From positions 62,001 through 126,000 of the forward strand of contig CAVRVW010000002.1 in NCBI GenBank assembly GCA_963724695.1: 64,000 nucleotides of DNA, written 5' to 3'. The notes below the pieces were generated by a model. It did not search any database. It saw only the letters and a program-made list of their open reading frames with translations, and was not told the origin of the DNA. Position 1 is the stretch's first letter; every line of letters starts with the position of its first letter. Source of the DNA: CAVQFD01 sp963724695 (lineage in GTDB: Bacteria > Acidobacteriota > Vicinamibacteria > Vicinamibacterales > CAVVIG01). The translations under genes and the position numbers were made by a program. Shown here in pieces: positions 40,539 to 50,022 of the stretch.

Positions 40539-42309
40539 TCAGAACGCGCAGTTGGTGAGTGGGAGATCGGAGCCGCCCAGACTTCGATGGGTGGCGTCGT
40601 TGAGCTGGCCCTGAGCCGTGGGCCCAAGCCGCCGCAACCAGTCCTCGACCATTTCCCGCACGACCGGAGCACTTCGAACCGGCCCGACCCCACCCAACCA
40701 CTCCGGCGACGCCAGGCTGCCGTTCAGCGTCGGCGCGCCGATCGTCACGGCGAGCAGCCGATCATCATCCTGAATCCGTCTGCGTGCCGCGGAAGAGCTC
40801 GACGTGGAGGCCGTCTGCCAGGCAACTCGCTCGCACGTCCACGCCTGAAAGGCCAAGCGAGCCGCGGCGGCCTTGACGGATCTCGCCGGCCAGCCACCGG
40901 CCGAGATCCGCGCCGCTCAACGTGATCTGCGCGATGCGGTTGTCGAAAGGGAAGACGTCGTAGAGCCGTCCAAGTGTGACCGCGCCTTCGGGCAGGTCCG
41001 CCCAGAGACGCCCCGCGTTGTTGATCGCTGCCACGTCCGCGCCCGGCACCGCGGCGCGAAGCGCCTCGGCCAGGAGGTTCCCGAGCGGCGAGCTGAGGCC
41101 GCCGGCTCGTTGAATTCGGGCCGCGATCGAGACGCCGAGCGGGGTGGCCTGGAGCTCACGAACGCGCTGGAGCGCGGGCGCCATCGCCTGGACGATCGCC
41201 GGATCGCTCGTGACGGGTCTTCCTTCGTACTGTGCCTGCACGACTGCTCCCGTGGTGGAAGCGCAGTTCCCGGTGGCGGAGTCCTGCTGGGCACAGATCT
41301 GGCGCGGTGCGAAGAGCTGGGTCCGCGCGACCTTCCTGCTCCGGCGATCGAAGACCACATCGACGCGACCGAACGACTGGCCGCGCGAGAAGGGCTGGAT
41401 GATCGCCATCGCCGTTGACCTGATGCCCGAGCCCGGCGTGAGTATGGCCGGCGGCGATCACGTCCACCAAGCCGCGGGGCAGGCTTCTCGCCACCTGGAA
41501 GATTTCGGACTCCGGGTCGCACGACGAATGATCCGTGGGCTCGTCGAACCGGTCACAGCGCCCGCCCGCATGGGACACGACGATCACGACTGTCGGCGCC
41601 GGCAGCGCGAAGCTTCGACGCTTCGGCCGCGATCGCCGCCTCGAGCGGCGCAATCCGCAGGCCCTGAACGTTGGCCGCAAGGGTCGATCGCAGCGCACTC
41701 GATCGTCATGACCCCCACGAGGCCGACCTTGACCCCGACGGCATCCACGAGCCGCGACGGCGACACGTTCGGCCAGTCGACCGGCCCGGCCCGTCTCGTC
41801 GTCGATCAGATTGGCGGCGAGGAACGGATACCGCGCCTGAGCCGCGCGCGCCTTGAGAGCGCCGCGCAGGTCGCCCGGCAGCTGCCGCGCCGCCGGCGAA
41901 TCGACGGACCCGAAATCGAAGTCGTGGTTGCCGATCGCCTGCGCCGTGTACCCCATCGCGTTGTACGCGTCGACGACGAGGGCGCCCTCGCTGAGGTTCG
42001 ACTCGATGCCGCCCTGAAACGTGTCGCCCGAGTCGACGAGCAGGACCGCCCCGCCGTCTGCCGCCCGGGCCGCGCGCAGGTTGTTCACGTATCCCGCGAG
42101 CAGGGGCAGGCCGCCGACGCCCGTTCTGCGGAAAGGCCGACCCCGTGGAGATCGCTCGTCCCGACGATCGAAAGGGTGACCAGCGCCGGTTCGTCGGGCA
42201 GGGCGGCTTGCCCGGGCAGATGTGCCGCCGTTGCGACCCAGAGGACCGCGAGCGCGACAATGCCGGGAACGATCCCCTGGACGGCTCTACCCGTTGGCCT
42301 TCGACGCAT
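40539..42309 (-). CDS. 5'-nucleotidase/2',3'-cyclic phosphodiesterase-family metallophosphoesterase (frameshifted)
   Basis: An exported enzyme of about 590 residues. A signal segment (GIVPGIVALAVLWVATAAHL) is followed by the metal motifs in order: VGTSDLHG, DSGDTFQGG, IGNHDFDFG, VSHAGG and AAGHTHAGLGHQVN. The C-terminal substrate-binding domain has SSPLGNLLAEALRAAVPGAD, INNAGRLWADLPEGAVTLG, VFPFDNRIAQITLSGADL and LNDATHRSL. It would release phosphate from nucleotides in the periplasm. Frame changes are frequent (near 42120, 41815, 41700, 41640, 41420, 40795). ATG 42309 is the start before the signal peptide. Confidence 0.83.
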
Positions 42310-42382
42310 TTGCTGTTCAGATCCTGGCGCGTCTGCATCATCGCACAGCAAGGGACTTCGTGGATGGGGACAGAAGGTCTCT

Positions 42383-42388
42383 TAGAAT
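42383..42388 (+). promoter_or_regulatory. TAGAAT -10 box of the GNAT gene
   Basis: TAGAAT followed after 22 nt by ATG 42411; here a weak Shine-Dalgarno-like CAGGAA lies just before the start, so the leader is short but conventional. Confidence 0.4.
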
Positions 42389-42410
42389 CGTGCAAACTGG
42401 TGATCAGGAA

Positions 42411-43220
42411 ATGATTCCATCAACGATCGATCTCGCACGGCGCGTCGATCGCGCGGAGATCGAGTTCTGCGCGCTCGCCGGCGCCACGGGCCTCGGCCGC
42501 CCGCTCGATCGGCTGGACGCGGGCGGCGGCGTCGCGCTGTTCGGCAAGCCGGGGTCGCCGTTCAACAAGGTTCTGGGCCTCGGTCTCAGCGGCGGCGTGC
42601 CAGACGGCGACCTCGATCGCCTCGTGCGCTTCTACCAGGAGCGCGGGTCGCCCGCGCAGGTCGAACTGTGCCCGATGGCTTATGCGGACGTCGCGGCGCG
42701 CCTCGGCGCGCGCGGATTCCTCGTCCAGGGATTCGAGAGCGAGCTGGGACGCCACCCGGGATCGGTACCCGCGATGCCGCCGGACGTGCGCGTGGCAGTC
42801 GTCGAGCCCGAGCAGGAGGACCTCTGGCTCCGCACTATCGCGGACGGGTTCGTGGCCGCGGAGCCGCACGCCGGCGGAGGCCCAGGCCACGAGACGTTCT
42901 CCACTGAGCAGCTGATGGAGATGATGGCCGACTTCCGTCATCCGCACATCCGCCGCTTTATTGCGTGGATCGACGGGCAGGCGGCCGGCGGCGGGTCGTC
43001 GTGGATGCTCGACGGCGTGCTGGGCGTTGCAGGCACGTCGACCCTTCCGCAGTTCCGCCGGCGGGGCGTGCAGGCCGCCATCACGATTCAGGCGATCCTC
43101 GACGGCCGCGACGCGGACCTCATCATCGCGACCACCGCGCCAGGCAGCACGTCGCAGCGCACGTTCGAGCGCCTCGGCTTCCAGCTCCTCTACACCCGCA
43201 CGATTCTGGTGAAGGCCTGA
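42411..43220 (+). CDS. GNAT family N-acetyltransferase
   Basis: An intact protein of 269 residues. The first half is a degenerate GNAT-like domain (KVLGLGLSGGVPDGDLDRLV, YADVAARLGARGF); the second carries the acetyl-CoA loop LPQFRRRGVQAAITI and a final TFERLGFQLLYTRTILVKA, typical of the fold. It probably transfers an acetyl group to a small amine or protein N-terminus; the substrate is unknown. It is divergent from the nucleotidase gene and followed after 30 bp by a TonB-dependent receptor. Confidence 0.85.
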   Translation: MIPSTIDLARRVDRAEIEFCALAGATGLGRPLDRLDAGGGVALFGKPGSPFNKVLGLGLSGGVPDGDLDRLVRFYQERGSPAQVELCPMAYADVAARLGARGFLVQGFESELGRHPGSVPAMPPDVRVAVVEPEQEDLWLRTIADGFVAAEPHAGGGPGHETFSTEQLMEMMADFRHPHIRRFIAWIDGQAAGGGSSWMLDGVLGVAGTSTLPQFRRRGVQAAITIQAILDGRDADLIIATTAPGSTSQRTFERLGFQLLYTRTILVKA

Positions 43221-43250
43221 CGACGTGATCGATACTGGATCTCCCAGATC

Positions 43251-45776
43251 GTGCTGAACGCCGCCGTCTCGCTCTTCGTGTTGTCCCGCTGCGTCGCTCC
43301 GGGCGCCGCAACGGGCCTGCCCTGGTCCGCGCCGGGCGTGGCGGCCGTGGCGACTGTTTCCCGCTCGGCGGGCGCGGCGGACACACTGGGCCAACCGGTG
43401 CAGTCGGGGACGGGCCGGGTCGTCGTGACCCTCTCGCTCGAGAGCCTGCGGATACCCGCTGTAGACGTGGAGCTTCGCAGCGTCGACGACAACGTGGTCA
43501 TCGGGCGCACCAGCAGCGACGCTGTCGGGCAGGTCTCGTTCCCCGACGTCCCTGCCGGCCGCTACCAGGTGCGTGCCACCCGCGAGGGCTTCGCCGACGC
43601 CGAGTCGTCGCCGTTCGTCGTGCGCGGAGACGCGACCGAGCAGGTGTGGCTCGAGATGCAGCTCACCTTCGTTCGCGAGAGCGTCGATGTCGTGGTTCCG
43701 GCCAACTCGCCGACCGAAAGCCTCCAGCCGGTGGCCGTCAGCGACGTCCTGAACGGCGCGAAGATGGATGTGCAGCCGCTCGCCGGCGACGACTTCCAGT
43801 CGCTCCTGACCGTGCTGCCGAGCGTGATCCGGGGCCCGGACGGGCGGCTCCGGGTCAAGGGTGGGGCGCCCACCAGCGGCGCCCTGCAGATGAGCAGCGC
43901 GAGCCTGAACGATCCGTCCACCGGAGACTTCGACCTCGAGCTGCCGAGCGGCGCCGTCGAGTCCGTCGAGGTGCTGGCCAGTCCGTTTGCGGCGGAGTAC
44001 GGGCGGTTCTCGACGAGCCTCACGCAGGTCCGGACCAGGCGCGGGACCAACGAGTGGAGCTTCACCCCTGGCGGCCTGATGCCCACCGTCGGCAGGGGCC
44101 CGGACTACATCCGCCGGTTCGAGCCGCGACTGTCGGTCACGGGCCCGCTCAAGCGGGATCGCCTGCTGCTCGGCCAGCATGTGCAGTACCGCCTCGTGCG
44201 AACGCCCGTCGACAGCCTGCCCGGCAGCCCGCTGGTCGGGCTCGACAGCTTCGACTCCTTCACGCGGCTCGACGCCGTCCTCTCGTCGCGCCACGCCCTG
44301 ACGGGTGGCGTCATCTACTTCCCGAGGAAGATCAGCAACGCGACCCTGTCGACGTTCCGTCCTCCGGAGACGACGATGACGTTCACGCAGGAAGGGTTCT
44401 CCGCGGGCCTGGTCGACCGGCTGATTCTGTCGGACTGGGTGGTGCTCGAGTCGACGCTGGCCGGCCGGACCTTTGAAGTGAACGAGAAGGTCGGCGGCGA
44501 CCGGCCCATGATCTACGCGCCCCAGAGCCAGGGCGGACACTTCTTCAACCGTCAGGAACGCAACGTCAGCGGCCTGCAGGTGGTCGAAGCGCTCAGCTTC
44601 TCCCAGGATGAGTGGCTCGGGCAGCACGTCTTCAAGCTGGGATTCGACCTGCAGCACTCCGAGTTCTATGGCGACAGCGTCAGCTCCCAGCTCGACATCG
44701 TCCGCCTCGACGGGTCGCTCGCCGAGCGTGCGATCTATGCGCGCACTGCGCCGGAGCAGGAGGTCAGCGGCATCGAGATCACCGGGTTCGTCCAGGACCG
44801 CTGGCGTGTGAACGATCGGCTGAACTTCGAGCTGGGCCTCCGCCTGGACCGGGACTCCATTCCCGATCGCGTCAACGTGTCGCCGCGGTTCGGCATGGCC
44901 GTGAGCCTGCTGCCCGAGGGCCGTGGAATCCTGCGCGGGGGAGTGGGCAAGTTCTTCGAGCGTACGCCCCTGACCGTCGGCGCGTTCACCCAGTACGAAG
45001 TCCGCACCGCCCGCCGATTCGACGCCAGCGGGACTCCGGCTGGCTCGGCGGTCTCCTTCGCGCATGTCATCGATGGCGCGCTCAGAACCCCTGAGAGCCT
45101 CGTCGAGACACTGGCCTGGGATCAGCGGTTCGGGCGGCGGTTCTTCTTCAAGACGTCGTTCACGCACCGTGAAGGGTCGCACGCCTACACGATCAACCCC
45201 GATCCGAGCGAGGGCCAGCTCGTGCTGGCCTCGTCGGGCACCTCGCGATACTGGGAGGTCGAGGCGACCGGCCGGTACCTCGCCAACGAGCGTCGGGATC
45301 TGACCGTGTCGTACGTGCGGTCGAACGGCACGCGGGATCTGAACGACTACGATGATTTCTTCGGCAACTTCAGGAACCCGATCATCCGGCAGAATGAGCA
45401 CTCGCTCAGCGAGACGGACGTGCCGCATCGCTTGATCGTTCGGGGCGCGCTCGGCCTGCCCAAACAGTGGGTGTTCTCGCCCATCTACGAATGGCGCACG
45501 GGCTTTCCCTGGTCCGCAGTCGACGAGTATCAGGATTTCGTGGGATCCCGCAATCGATCGGGCCGGCTGCCGCACGTGTCGACGCTCGACTTCTCGATCG
45601 CGAGGCCATGGGCCTTCAGGCAATATCGATTCACCGGCGGGCTGAGGCTGTATAACACGCTCGGCCACAGCAGCGACCGCGACGTGCAGGCGAATGTCAC
45701 GTCGCCGGACTACGGCCGGTTCTACAATCCGATTCGCCGCTCGATCGGATTCCTGTTCTCGGCGAGCGGCCGTTAG
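43251..45776 (+). CDS. TonB-dependent receptor with N-terminal carboxypeptidase-regulatory domain
   Basis: An intact protein of 841 residues. A signal sequence precedes a CarboxypepD_reg-like domain (VVTLSLESLRIPAVDVELRS, GQVSFPDVPAGRYQVRATRE), a plug (DFQSLLTVLPSVIRGPDGRL, VESVEVLASPFAAEYGRFST) and a beta-barrel with repeated aromatic-rich strands (GFVQDRWRVNDRLNFELGLR, VNVSPRFGMAVSLLPEGRGI). It does not end in Phe but in FLFSASGR. It would import a bulky ligand across the outer membrane using TonB energy. The start is GTG 43251, 30 bp after the GNAT gene. No nearby enzyme identifies the ligand. Confidence 0.88.
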   Translation: MLNAAVSLFVLSRCVAPGAATGLPWSAPGVAAVATVSRSAGAADTLGQPVQSGTGRVVVTLSLESLRIPAVDVELRSVDDNVVIGRTSSDAVGQVSFPDVPAGRYQVRATREGFADAESSPFVVRGDATEQVWLEMQLTFVRESVDVVVPANSPTESLQPVAVSDVLNGAKMDVQPLAGDDFQSLLTVLPSVIRGPDGRLRVKGGAPTSGALQMSSASLNDPSTGDFDLELPSGAVESVEVLASPFAAEYGRFSTSLTQVRTRRGTNEWSFTPGGLMPTVGRGPDYIRRFEPRLSVTGPLKRDRLLLGQHVQYRLVRTPVDSLPGSPLVGLDSFDSFTRLDAVLSSRHALTGGVIYFPRKISNATLSTFRPPETTMTFTQEGFSAGLVDRLILSDWVVLESTLAGRTFEVNEKVGGDRPMIYAPQSQGGHFFNRQERNVSGLQVVEALSFSQDEWLGQHVFKLGFDLQHSEFYGDSVSSQLDIVRLDGSLAERAIYARTAPEQEVSGIEITGFVQDRWRVNDRLNFELGLRLDRDSIPDRVNVSPRFGMAVSLLPEGRGILRGGVGKFFERTPLTVGAFTQYEVRTARRFDASGTPAGSAVSFAHVIDGALRTPESLVETLAWDQRFGRRFFFKTSFTHREGSHAYTINPDPSEGQLVLASSGTSRYWEVEATGRYLANERRDLTVSYVRSNGTRDLNDYDDFFGNFRNPIIRQNEHSLSETDVPHRLIVRGALGLPKQWVFSPIYEWRTGFPWSAVDEYQDFVGSRNRSGRLPHVSTLDFSIARPWAFRQYRFTGGLRLYNTLGHSSDRDVQANVTSPDYGRFYNPIRRSIGFLFSASGR

Positions 45777-45808
45777 TGCGGTTTGCAAGACGGTGTAGCG
45801 GTACGTAG

Positions 45809-45830
45809 GCCGGGTCCTTTCGGACCCGGC
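45809..45830. terminator. Hairpin GCCGGGTCC-TTTC-GGACCCGGC
   Basis: A perfect 9-bp stem with a 4-nt loop, 32 bp after the TonB-receptor stop and 35 bp before the phosphatase start. No T-tract follows. It may be an intrinsic terminator with a poor tail or a REP-type palindrome similar to the one at 13780. Confidence 0.5.
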
Positions 45831-45865
45831 TCGCGGTTGTGGCAAGCTCGTCGAGGACCGCAGTC

Positions 45866-46774
45866 ATGATTGACCAGCAAGACATCGACACCGGCGAGTT
45901 CCCGCTGCCGCACGTCGCGGTTCCGACGACCTCTTCCACGAGCGTGCATATCGAGGTCGCGGCGCTCTCCGACAAGGGGAAGGTGCGGGAACGAAACGAG
46001 GACCACTACTTCGTCGCCAGAGGAGGGCGCCACCTCACGACACTCCTGACCAACGTACCTCCGGGCGACGTTCCGTCGCAGTTTGGCGAGACGGGCTACC
46101 TGATGATTGTCGCCGACGGGATGGGCGGCCACGTGGGAGGCGAGGTGGCGAGCCGGTTGGCGATTGCCACCCTCATCAACATCCTCCTCCACGTCCCGGA
46201 CTGGATCCTGAGGCTCGACGATGTGCAGGCGCAGAGGGTGGCCGATCGCGCGGTCGCGCGCTACCGCCAGGTGCACGAGGTGCTCCAGGAGCAGGCCCGT
46301 CTCGACTCGCGCCTGGAGGGGATGGGCACCACGATGACGGCGGCGTACAGCCTGGGCAACGACCTGTTCGTCACCCAGGTGGGAGACTCGAGAGCGTACC
46401 TGTTTCGCGGCGGCCAGCTGCAGCTCCTGACCCGGGATCAGACCGTCGCGCAGATGCTCGTCGATCGGGGAGAGCTCAGCCAGCAGGAGGTGGCACGCCA
46501 TCGGCTCCGCAACGTGCTCACGAGCGCCCTGGGAGGCTCGATGAAGGATGTGCGCGTCGAGATCCAGCGGCTGAAGCTCGCCGACGGCGATCGCCTGCTT
46601 CTCTGCAGCGACGGCCTCACGGACATGCTCGACGCCGACGGCATTGCCGATGTGCTCGGCCGGGAGCCTCGCTCGAACGAGGCCTGCCGGCTTCTCGTCG
46701 AGGGCGCCCTGGAGAAGGGCGGGAAGGACAACATCACCGTCGTCCTCGCGCGCTACTCGATGCCGGTGGACTGA
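45866..46774 (+). CDS. PP2C-family Ser/Thr protein phosphatase
   Basis: About 300 residues, cytoplasmic, Mn/Mg-dependent. All core motifs are present: DKGKVRERNEDHYFV (first metal Asp), IVADGMGGHVGGEVAS (second), GMGTTMTAAYSLGNDLFVTQ, VGDSRAYLFRGG, LLLCSDGLTDML and KGGKDNITVVLARY. It is the natural antagonist of the Ser/Thr kinases in this window, although none is adjacent. ATG 45866 is preferred (GAGGA upstream); GTG 45839 is possible. Confidence 0.92.
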   Translation: MIDQQDIDTGEFPLPHVAVPTTSSTSVHIEVAALSDKGKVRERNEDHYFVARGGRHLTTLLTNVPPGDVPSQFGETGYLMIVADGMGGHVGGEVASRLAIATLINILLHVPDWILRLDDVQAQRVADRAVARYRQVHEVLQEQARLDSRLEGMGTTMTAAYSLGNDLFVTQVGDSRAYLFRGGQLQLLTRDQTVAQMLVDRGELSQQEVARHRLRNVLTSALGGSMKDVRVEIQRLKLADGDRLLLCSDGLTDMLDADGIADVLGREPRSNEACRLLVEGALEKGGKDNITVVLARYSMPVD

Positions 46775-46792
46775 CGCGGCGCGCAAGAGCCG

Positions 46793-47692
46793 CTATCCAC
46801 GCTTGCGGCGCTCGAGCTCCGCAAGCGTCTTCGGCCAGTCCTCGCGCAGCAGTCTCGAGAGCGAACGGTCGGCCAGCAGGCGGCCGCCCGTCTGGCACGT
46901 CGCGCAATAGTTGGCCTCGTTGGCCGCATAGACAATCCGCTGGACCGTTGATCCGCAGTCGGGACAGGGCTGGCCGTAGCGGCCGTGGACCGCCATACCC
47001 TCGCGGAACGCGGTGACCTTCATCGGGAAGTCCGCGCCAGCTTCCTCCCGGAGCCGATCGATCCATCGCGACAATGTCGATCGCGTGGCCTCGAACAGGC
47101 GGCCGATCTCCTCGTCGGTCAACGAAGCAGTCAGTTTGAGCGGCGACAGCCGGGCCGCGAACAGAATCTCGTCCGAGTAGGCATTGCCGATGCCGCTGAA
47201 CAGGTGCGGATCCGTCAATGCGCGCTTGAGCGTATGGTTCTCCAGCCGCAGCGCTGCCGCGAAGCCGGCGAGGTCCGCCGACAGCACTTCGAGGCCGCCG
47301 GGATCGTGTGCGGCGAGGGCGTCCCGACCTCTCACGACGTGGAGCGACGCTTGCCGCTTGGTGCCGGCTTCGGTCAGGATCAGCGTCCCGTTGTCGAAGT
47401 CGAGCGCGAGCAGGCCAATCTTGCCGGGAACGGCGGCGCCTGCTTCCTTCCACCGGAAGCGCCCCGCAATCATCAGGTGGAACACCAGGAACACCTCGCC
47501 GTCCAGTTCGAACGCGATGCGCTTCCCCAGGCGATGCAGGGCGACCACCATGCGGCCGGCGGCGTCTGCGAGAGGCGGATCGATCGAGCGCAGCAGGAAG
47601 GGCGAGACCAGCCGGACGGCCGTCAGCCGGCGTCCGACGACCCTGTGGCCAACCGCGTGGATGTAGAGCAGGATGTCTGGAAGCTCGGGCAT
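46793..47692 (-). CDS. Formamidopyrimidine-DNA glycosylase/endonuclease VIII family protein
   Basis: A base-excision repair glycosylase/AP lyase of 299 residues. N-terminus PELPD supplies the catalytic Pro2 and Glu3; GKRIAFELDGEVFLVFHLMI, LFSGIGNAYSDEILFAARLS (helix-two-turn-helix) and the C-terminal zinc finger CPDCGSTVQRIV with NYCATC complete the fold. The start MPELPDILLYIHAVGHRVVG differs from classical MutM (PELPEVE), so substrate preference may be shifted, as in Nei-like relatives. It is convergent with the phosphatase gene and follows the antiporter gene on the same strand after 33 bp. Confidence 0.88.
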   Translation of the reverse strand: MPELPDILLYIHAVGHRVVGRRLTAVRLVSPFLLRSIDPPLADAAGRMVVALHRLGKRIAFELDGEVFLVFHLMIAGRFRWKEAGAAVPGKIGLLALDFDNGTLILTEAGTKRQASLHVVRGRDALAAHDPGGLEVLSADLAGFAAALRLENHTLKRALTDPHLFSGIGNAYSDEILFAARLSPLKLTASLTDEEIGRLFEATRSTLSRWIDRLREEAGADFPMKVTAFREGMAVHGRYGQPCPDCGSTVQRIVYAANEANYCATCQTGGRLLADRSLSRLLREDWPKTLAELERRKRG

Positions 47693-47725
47693 CGGCGCCT
47701 CGCGGCGAAGAACTGACGCGCCGGG

Positions 47726-49312
47726 TCAGGAGCCCGCGAGCAGGGTCATCGCTATCTGCGCGCAGATGATCTTCAGGATCGTCGTCGACGGATAGACGGT
47801 GGCGAAGGCGATGTCGAGCCGGTCGCTCTTCACCGCCTGGTTGGCGTACGCCAGGATGGCCGGGTTGCCGGCAGTGCCTGATATCACGCCGAACAGATCG
47901 TCGGTGGACATGCGCAGGGCATACTGCCCGAGAGCCAGCACCGCCACGAAGCCGGCCAGCACCGTGGCGGTACCCATCGCGAGGAACAGGACCCCTGCGG
48001 TAGACACCGTCTGCACGAAGGGTGCGCCCGACCCGAGGCCGACCGCGGCGAGAAACAGCGTCAGCCCGAAACTGCGAAGCGTCAGGTTGGCGGCCAGCGG
48101 CATGTGCCACGACAAGGAGCCGCTCCGACCCAGCCTGCCCAGCACGAGCGCCACCAGCAGTGGTCCACCGGCGAGGCCGAGCGAGAACGTGCCCAGGCCC
48201 GGGATGGGGAACTTGATGAGCCCGAGCAGGACGCCGAGGGACATGCCCAGGCCGACGGAGACGTACGAAAACTCGGCCGTCGACTTCAGCGAGTCGCCGA
48301 AGAACGTGCGCACGCCGGGAATCGACTCCCGCGGCACAATCGCGCCCACCCGATCGCCATATTCGAGCACGAGGTCGGCGGCCGGCATGAGCAGGGCGTC
48401 ACCGCGCCGCACCTCGGTGATGTTCGCGACCATGCCGTCGGGAAACGTCAAATCGCCAATGGCGGTGCCCACCAGCGCCGGGCGCGACACGAAGACCCGC
48501 ACGACGTCGAGGGTGCTCCGATCTTTCGCGAACCGGCCCGGTTGCACGCGACCGAGCGCCCGCCGGGCCTGCTCGAGCACCTCGGGCTGGCCGTACAACA
48601 ACACCCCGTCACCCGCGCCGACACGCGCCAGCGGATCGGGCAGCCGGCTCGCGTCGTCCTTGCGAATGGCGGCCAGGAGAACGCCGGCGGGCAGCTGGTC
48701 CATCAACTCCGCCACCGTGACGGGCTCGATGCTCTCCAAGGTGATCTCGAGGGGCTGCGGCGGCGCGGGCGCAGGTGCGACGCGCGGCTGGAACAGGCGT
48801 GTGAAGGCGAAGAGACAGAGGATGGGCCCCACCACGCCGAGCGGATAGGCCACCGAGTAACCAATGGCCGGATCGCGGTTTCCCGCGGCATCAATCGCGG
48901 CCTGCATGGCAGGGGTGCTGGTCATCCCCCCTGCAAACAGCCCGATCGAATGCTCCGGCGTCACGCCCAGTGCCTGGCCCAGCACGAGCGCCACCACCAG
49001 CGAGGCGAGAACCCCGGCGGCCCCAAGCAGGTTCCAGATCAAGCCGGGCCCCCGCAAGCCCGCGAAGAAGGCCCGGCCGTACTGAATGCCCACGCCGTAG
49101 AGGAACATGGCCAGGCCGATGGAGTTCACCAGGCCCGGCGGCACGGAGCCGGGCGCGAGCGCGCCAAGCGCGAGGCCGGCAAACAGCACCGCGCCGACCC
49201 CGAGGGAGAACCCGGCAATCGAAATCTGCCCCAGCGCGTAGCCAAGCCCGATGGCCGCAAAGAGCGCGAGCAGCGGCGACTGCTCGAGGACGACCTTCAC
49301 CCACTCCAACAT
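47726..49312 (-). CDS. AspT/YidE-family antiporter
   Basis: An intact protein of 528 residues. Two blocks of about five membrane helices (LLALFAAIGLGYALGQISIA, GLAMFLYGVGIQYGRAFFAG, IGLFAGGMTSTPAMQAAIDA; then YVSVGLGMSLGVLLGLIKFP, DLFGVISGTAGNPAILAYAN) flank two cytoplasmic TrkA-C-like domains (GAGDGVLLYGQPEVLEQARR, MPAADLVLEYGDRVGAIVPR). This is the aspartate:alanine exchanger (AspT) layout, with the repeated G-G/S-x-T-x-x-P motifs. The transported solute is unknown. ATG 49312 follows AAGGAG. Confidence 0.9.
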   Translation of the reverse strand: MLEWVKVVLEQSPLLALFAAIGLGYALGQISIAGFSLGVGAVLFAGLALGALAPGSVPPGLVNSIGLAMFLYGVGIQYGRAFFAGLRGPGLIWNLLGAAGVLASLVVALVLGQALGVTPEHSIGLFAGGMTSTPAMQAAIDAAGNRDPAIGYSVAYPLGVVGPILCLFAFTRLFQPRVAPAPAPPQPLEITLESIEPVTVAELMDQLPAGVLLAAIRKDDASRLPDPLARVGAGDGVLLYGQPEVLEQARRALGRVQPGRFAKDRSTLDVVRVFVSRPALVGTAIGDLTFPDGMVANITEVRRGDALLMPAADLVLEYGDRVGAIVPRESIPGVRTFFGDSLKSTAEFSYVSVGLGMSLGVLLGLIKFPIPGLGTFSLGLAGGPLLVALVLGRLGRSGSLSWHMPLAANLTLRSFGLTLFLAAVGLGSGAPFVQTVSTAGVLFLAMGTATVLAGFVAVLALGQYALRMSTDDLFGVISGTAGNPAILAYANQAVKSDRLDIAFATVYPSTTILKIICAQIAMTLLAGS

Positions 49313-49340
49313 TGGCGCTCCTTGTGGCGACGTGGCGAGC

Positions 49341-50021
49341 CTACCATGCGGCGCTGTCGGCCAGCACCAGCGCTGCTTCCTGGCGGACGCGTCCCGCCGG
49401 AATCGAGGCGTCCGCAGCGCAGAGGCGGGACAGCATCGCGCGCTTGTCGGCCCCCGTCACGAGCCAGAGAACGCGCCGCGCGCGGTTGATGATCGGGAAG
49501 GTCAACGTCATGCGCCGCCGCTCCATGTAGACGCCGGTCAGCGCGACATCACGGTCGACGACGTCCAGGACGGGATCGCGGGGAACCAGCGACGCGGTGT
49601 GGCCGTCAGGCCCAAGCCCGAGATGCACGAGGTCGAGCACGGGGGGCATGCCGGCGATCTGTTCGAGGAGACGCGCATGGCGGCGCGCGCCCATCTCGAC
49701 ATCCGCCTCCTCGACCGGCATGGCGTGGATGTGATCCGCCTGGAGCGGGGCATGTTCGAGCAGGCTCTTCTGCAGGTGTGTCAGGTTGCGGTCGGGATCG
49801 CCAGGCGGGGCGATCCGTTCGTCCACCTGGGTCACGTGCACGTCCGGCCACGGCACATCTTCGTCAGCGAGCGCGCGAAGCATCATCAACGGCGTGCGGC
49901 CGCCGCTGACCGCCATCACGAACCGGCCCCGCGCCGCCACACCAGCCCGTGCCTCGGCCGCAATCAGTCGGGCGGCGGCTCCGGCTACGGCGTCGGCGTC
50001 GGCGAAGACTCGCGGCTCCAC
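49341..50021 (-). CDS. pgl: 6-phosphogluconolactonase
   Basis: Hydrolyses 6-phosphogluconolactone in the oxidative pentose phosphate pathway. An intact frame of 226 residues: GRFVMAVSGGRTPLMMLRAL, VHVTQVDERIAPPGDPDRNL, DLVHLGLGPDGHTASLVPRD and LTFPIINRARRVLWLVTGAD are the DevB/Pgl signatures. The GTG start at 50021 is 1 bp past the gnd stop (50023), marking a tight operon. Start codon choice rests on this junction; the frame runs on upstream into gnd in a non-coding phase. No glucose-6-phosphate dehydrogenase gene is present in the window. Confidence 0.9.
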   Translation of the reverse strand: MEPRVFADADAVAGAAARLIAAEARAGVAARGRFVMAVSGGRTPLMMLRALADEDVPWPDVHVTQVDERIAPPGDPDRNLTHLQKSLLEHAPLQADHIHAMPVEEADVEMGARRHARLLEQIAGMPPVLDLVHLGLGPDGHTASLVPRDPVLDVVDRDVALTGVYMERRRMTLTFPIINRARRVLWLVTGADKRAMLSRLCAADASIPAGRVRQEAALVLADSAAW

Positions 50022-50022
50022 C

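Noticed and set aside
45809..45830. Confident rho-independent terminator
   Set aside because: The stem is perfect but no T-tract follows on either strand, so the terminator call is kept at moderate confidence.
42420..45845. A 1,141-codon open frame on the minus strand opposite the GNAT and TonB-receptor genes
   Set aside because: It is low in complexity (Arg/Asp/Glu/His-rich), lacks any family motif, and lies opposite two intact genes with clear domains. Long antisense frames are expected in GC-rich DNA.
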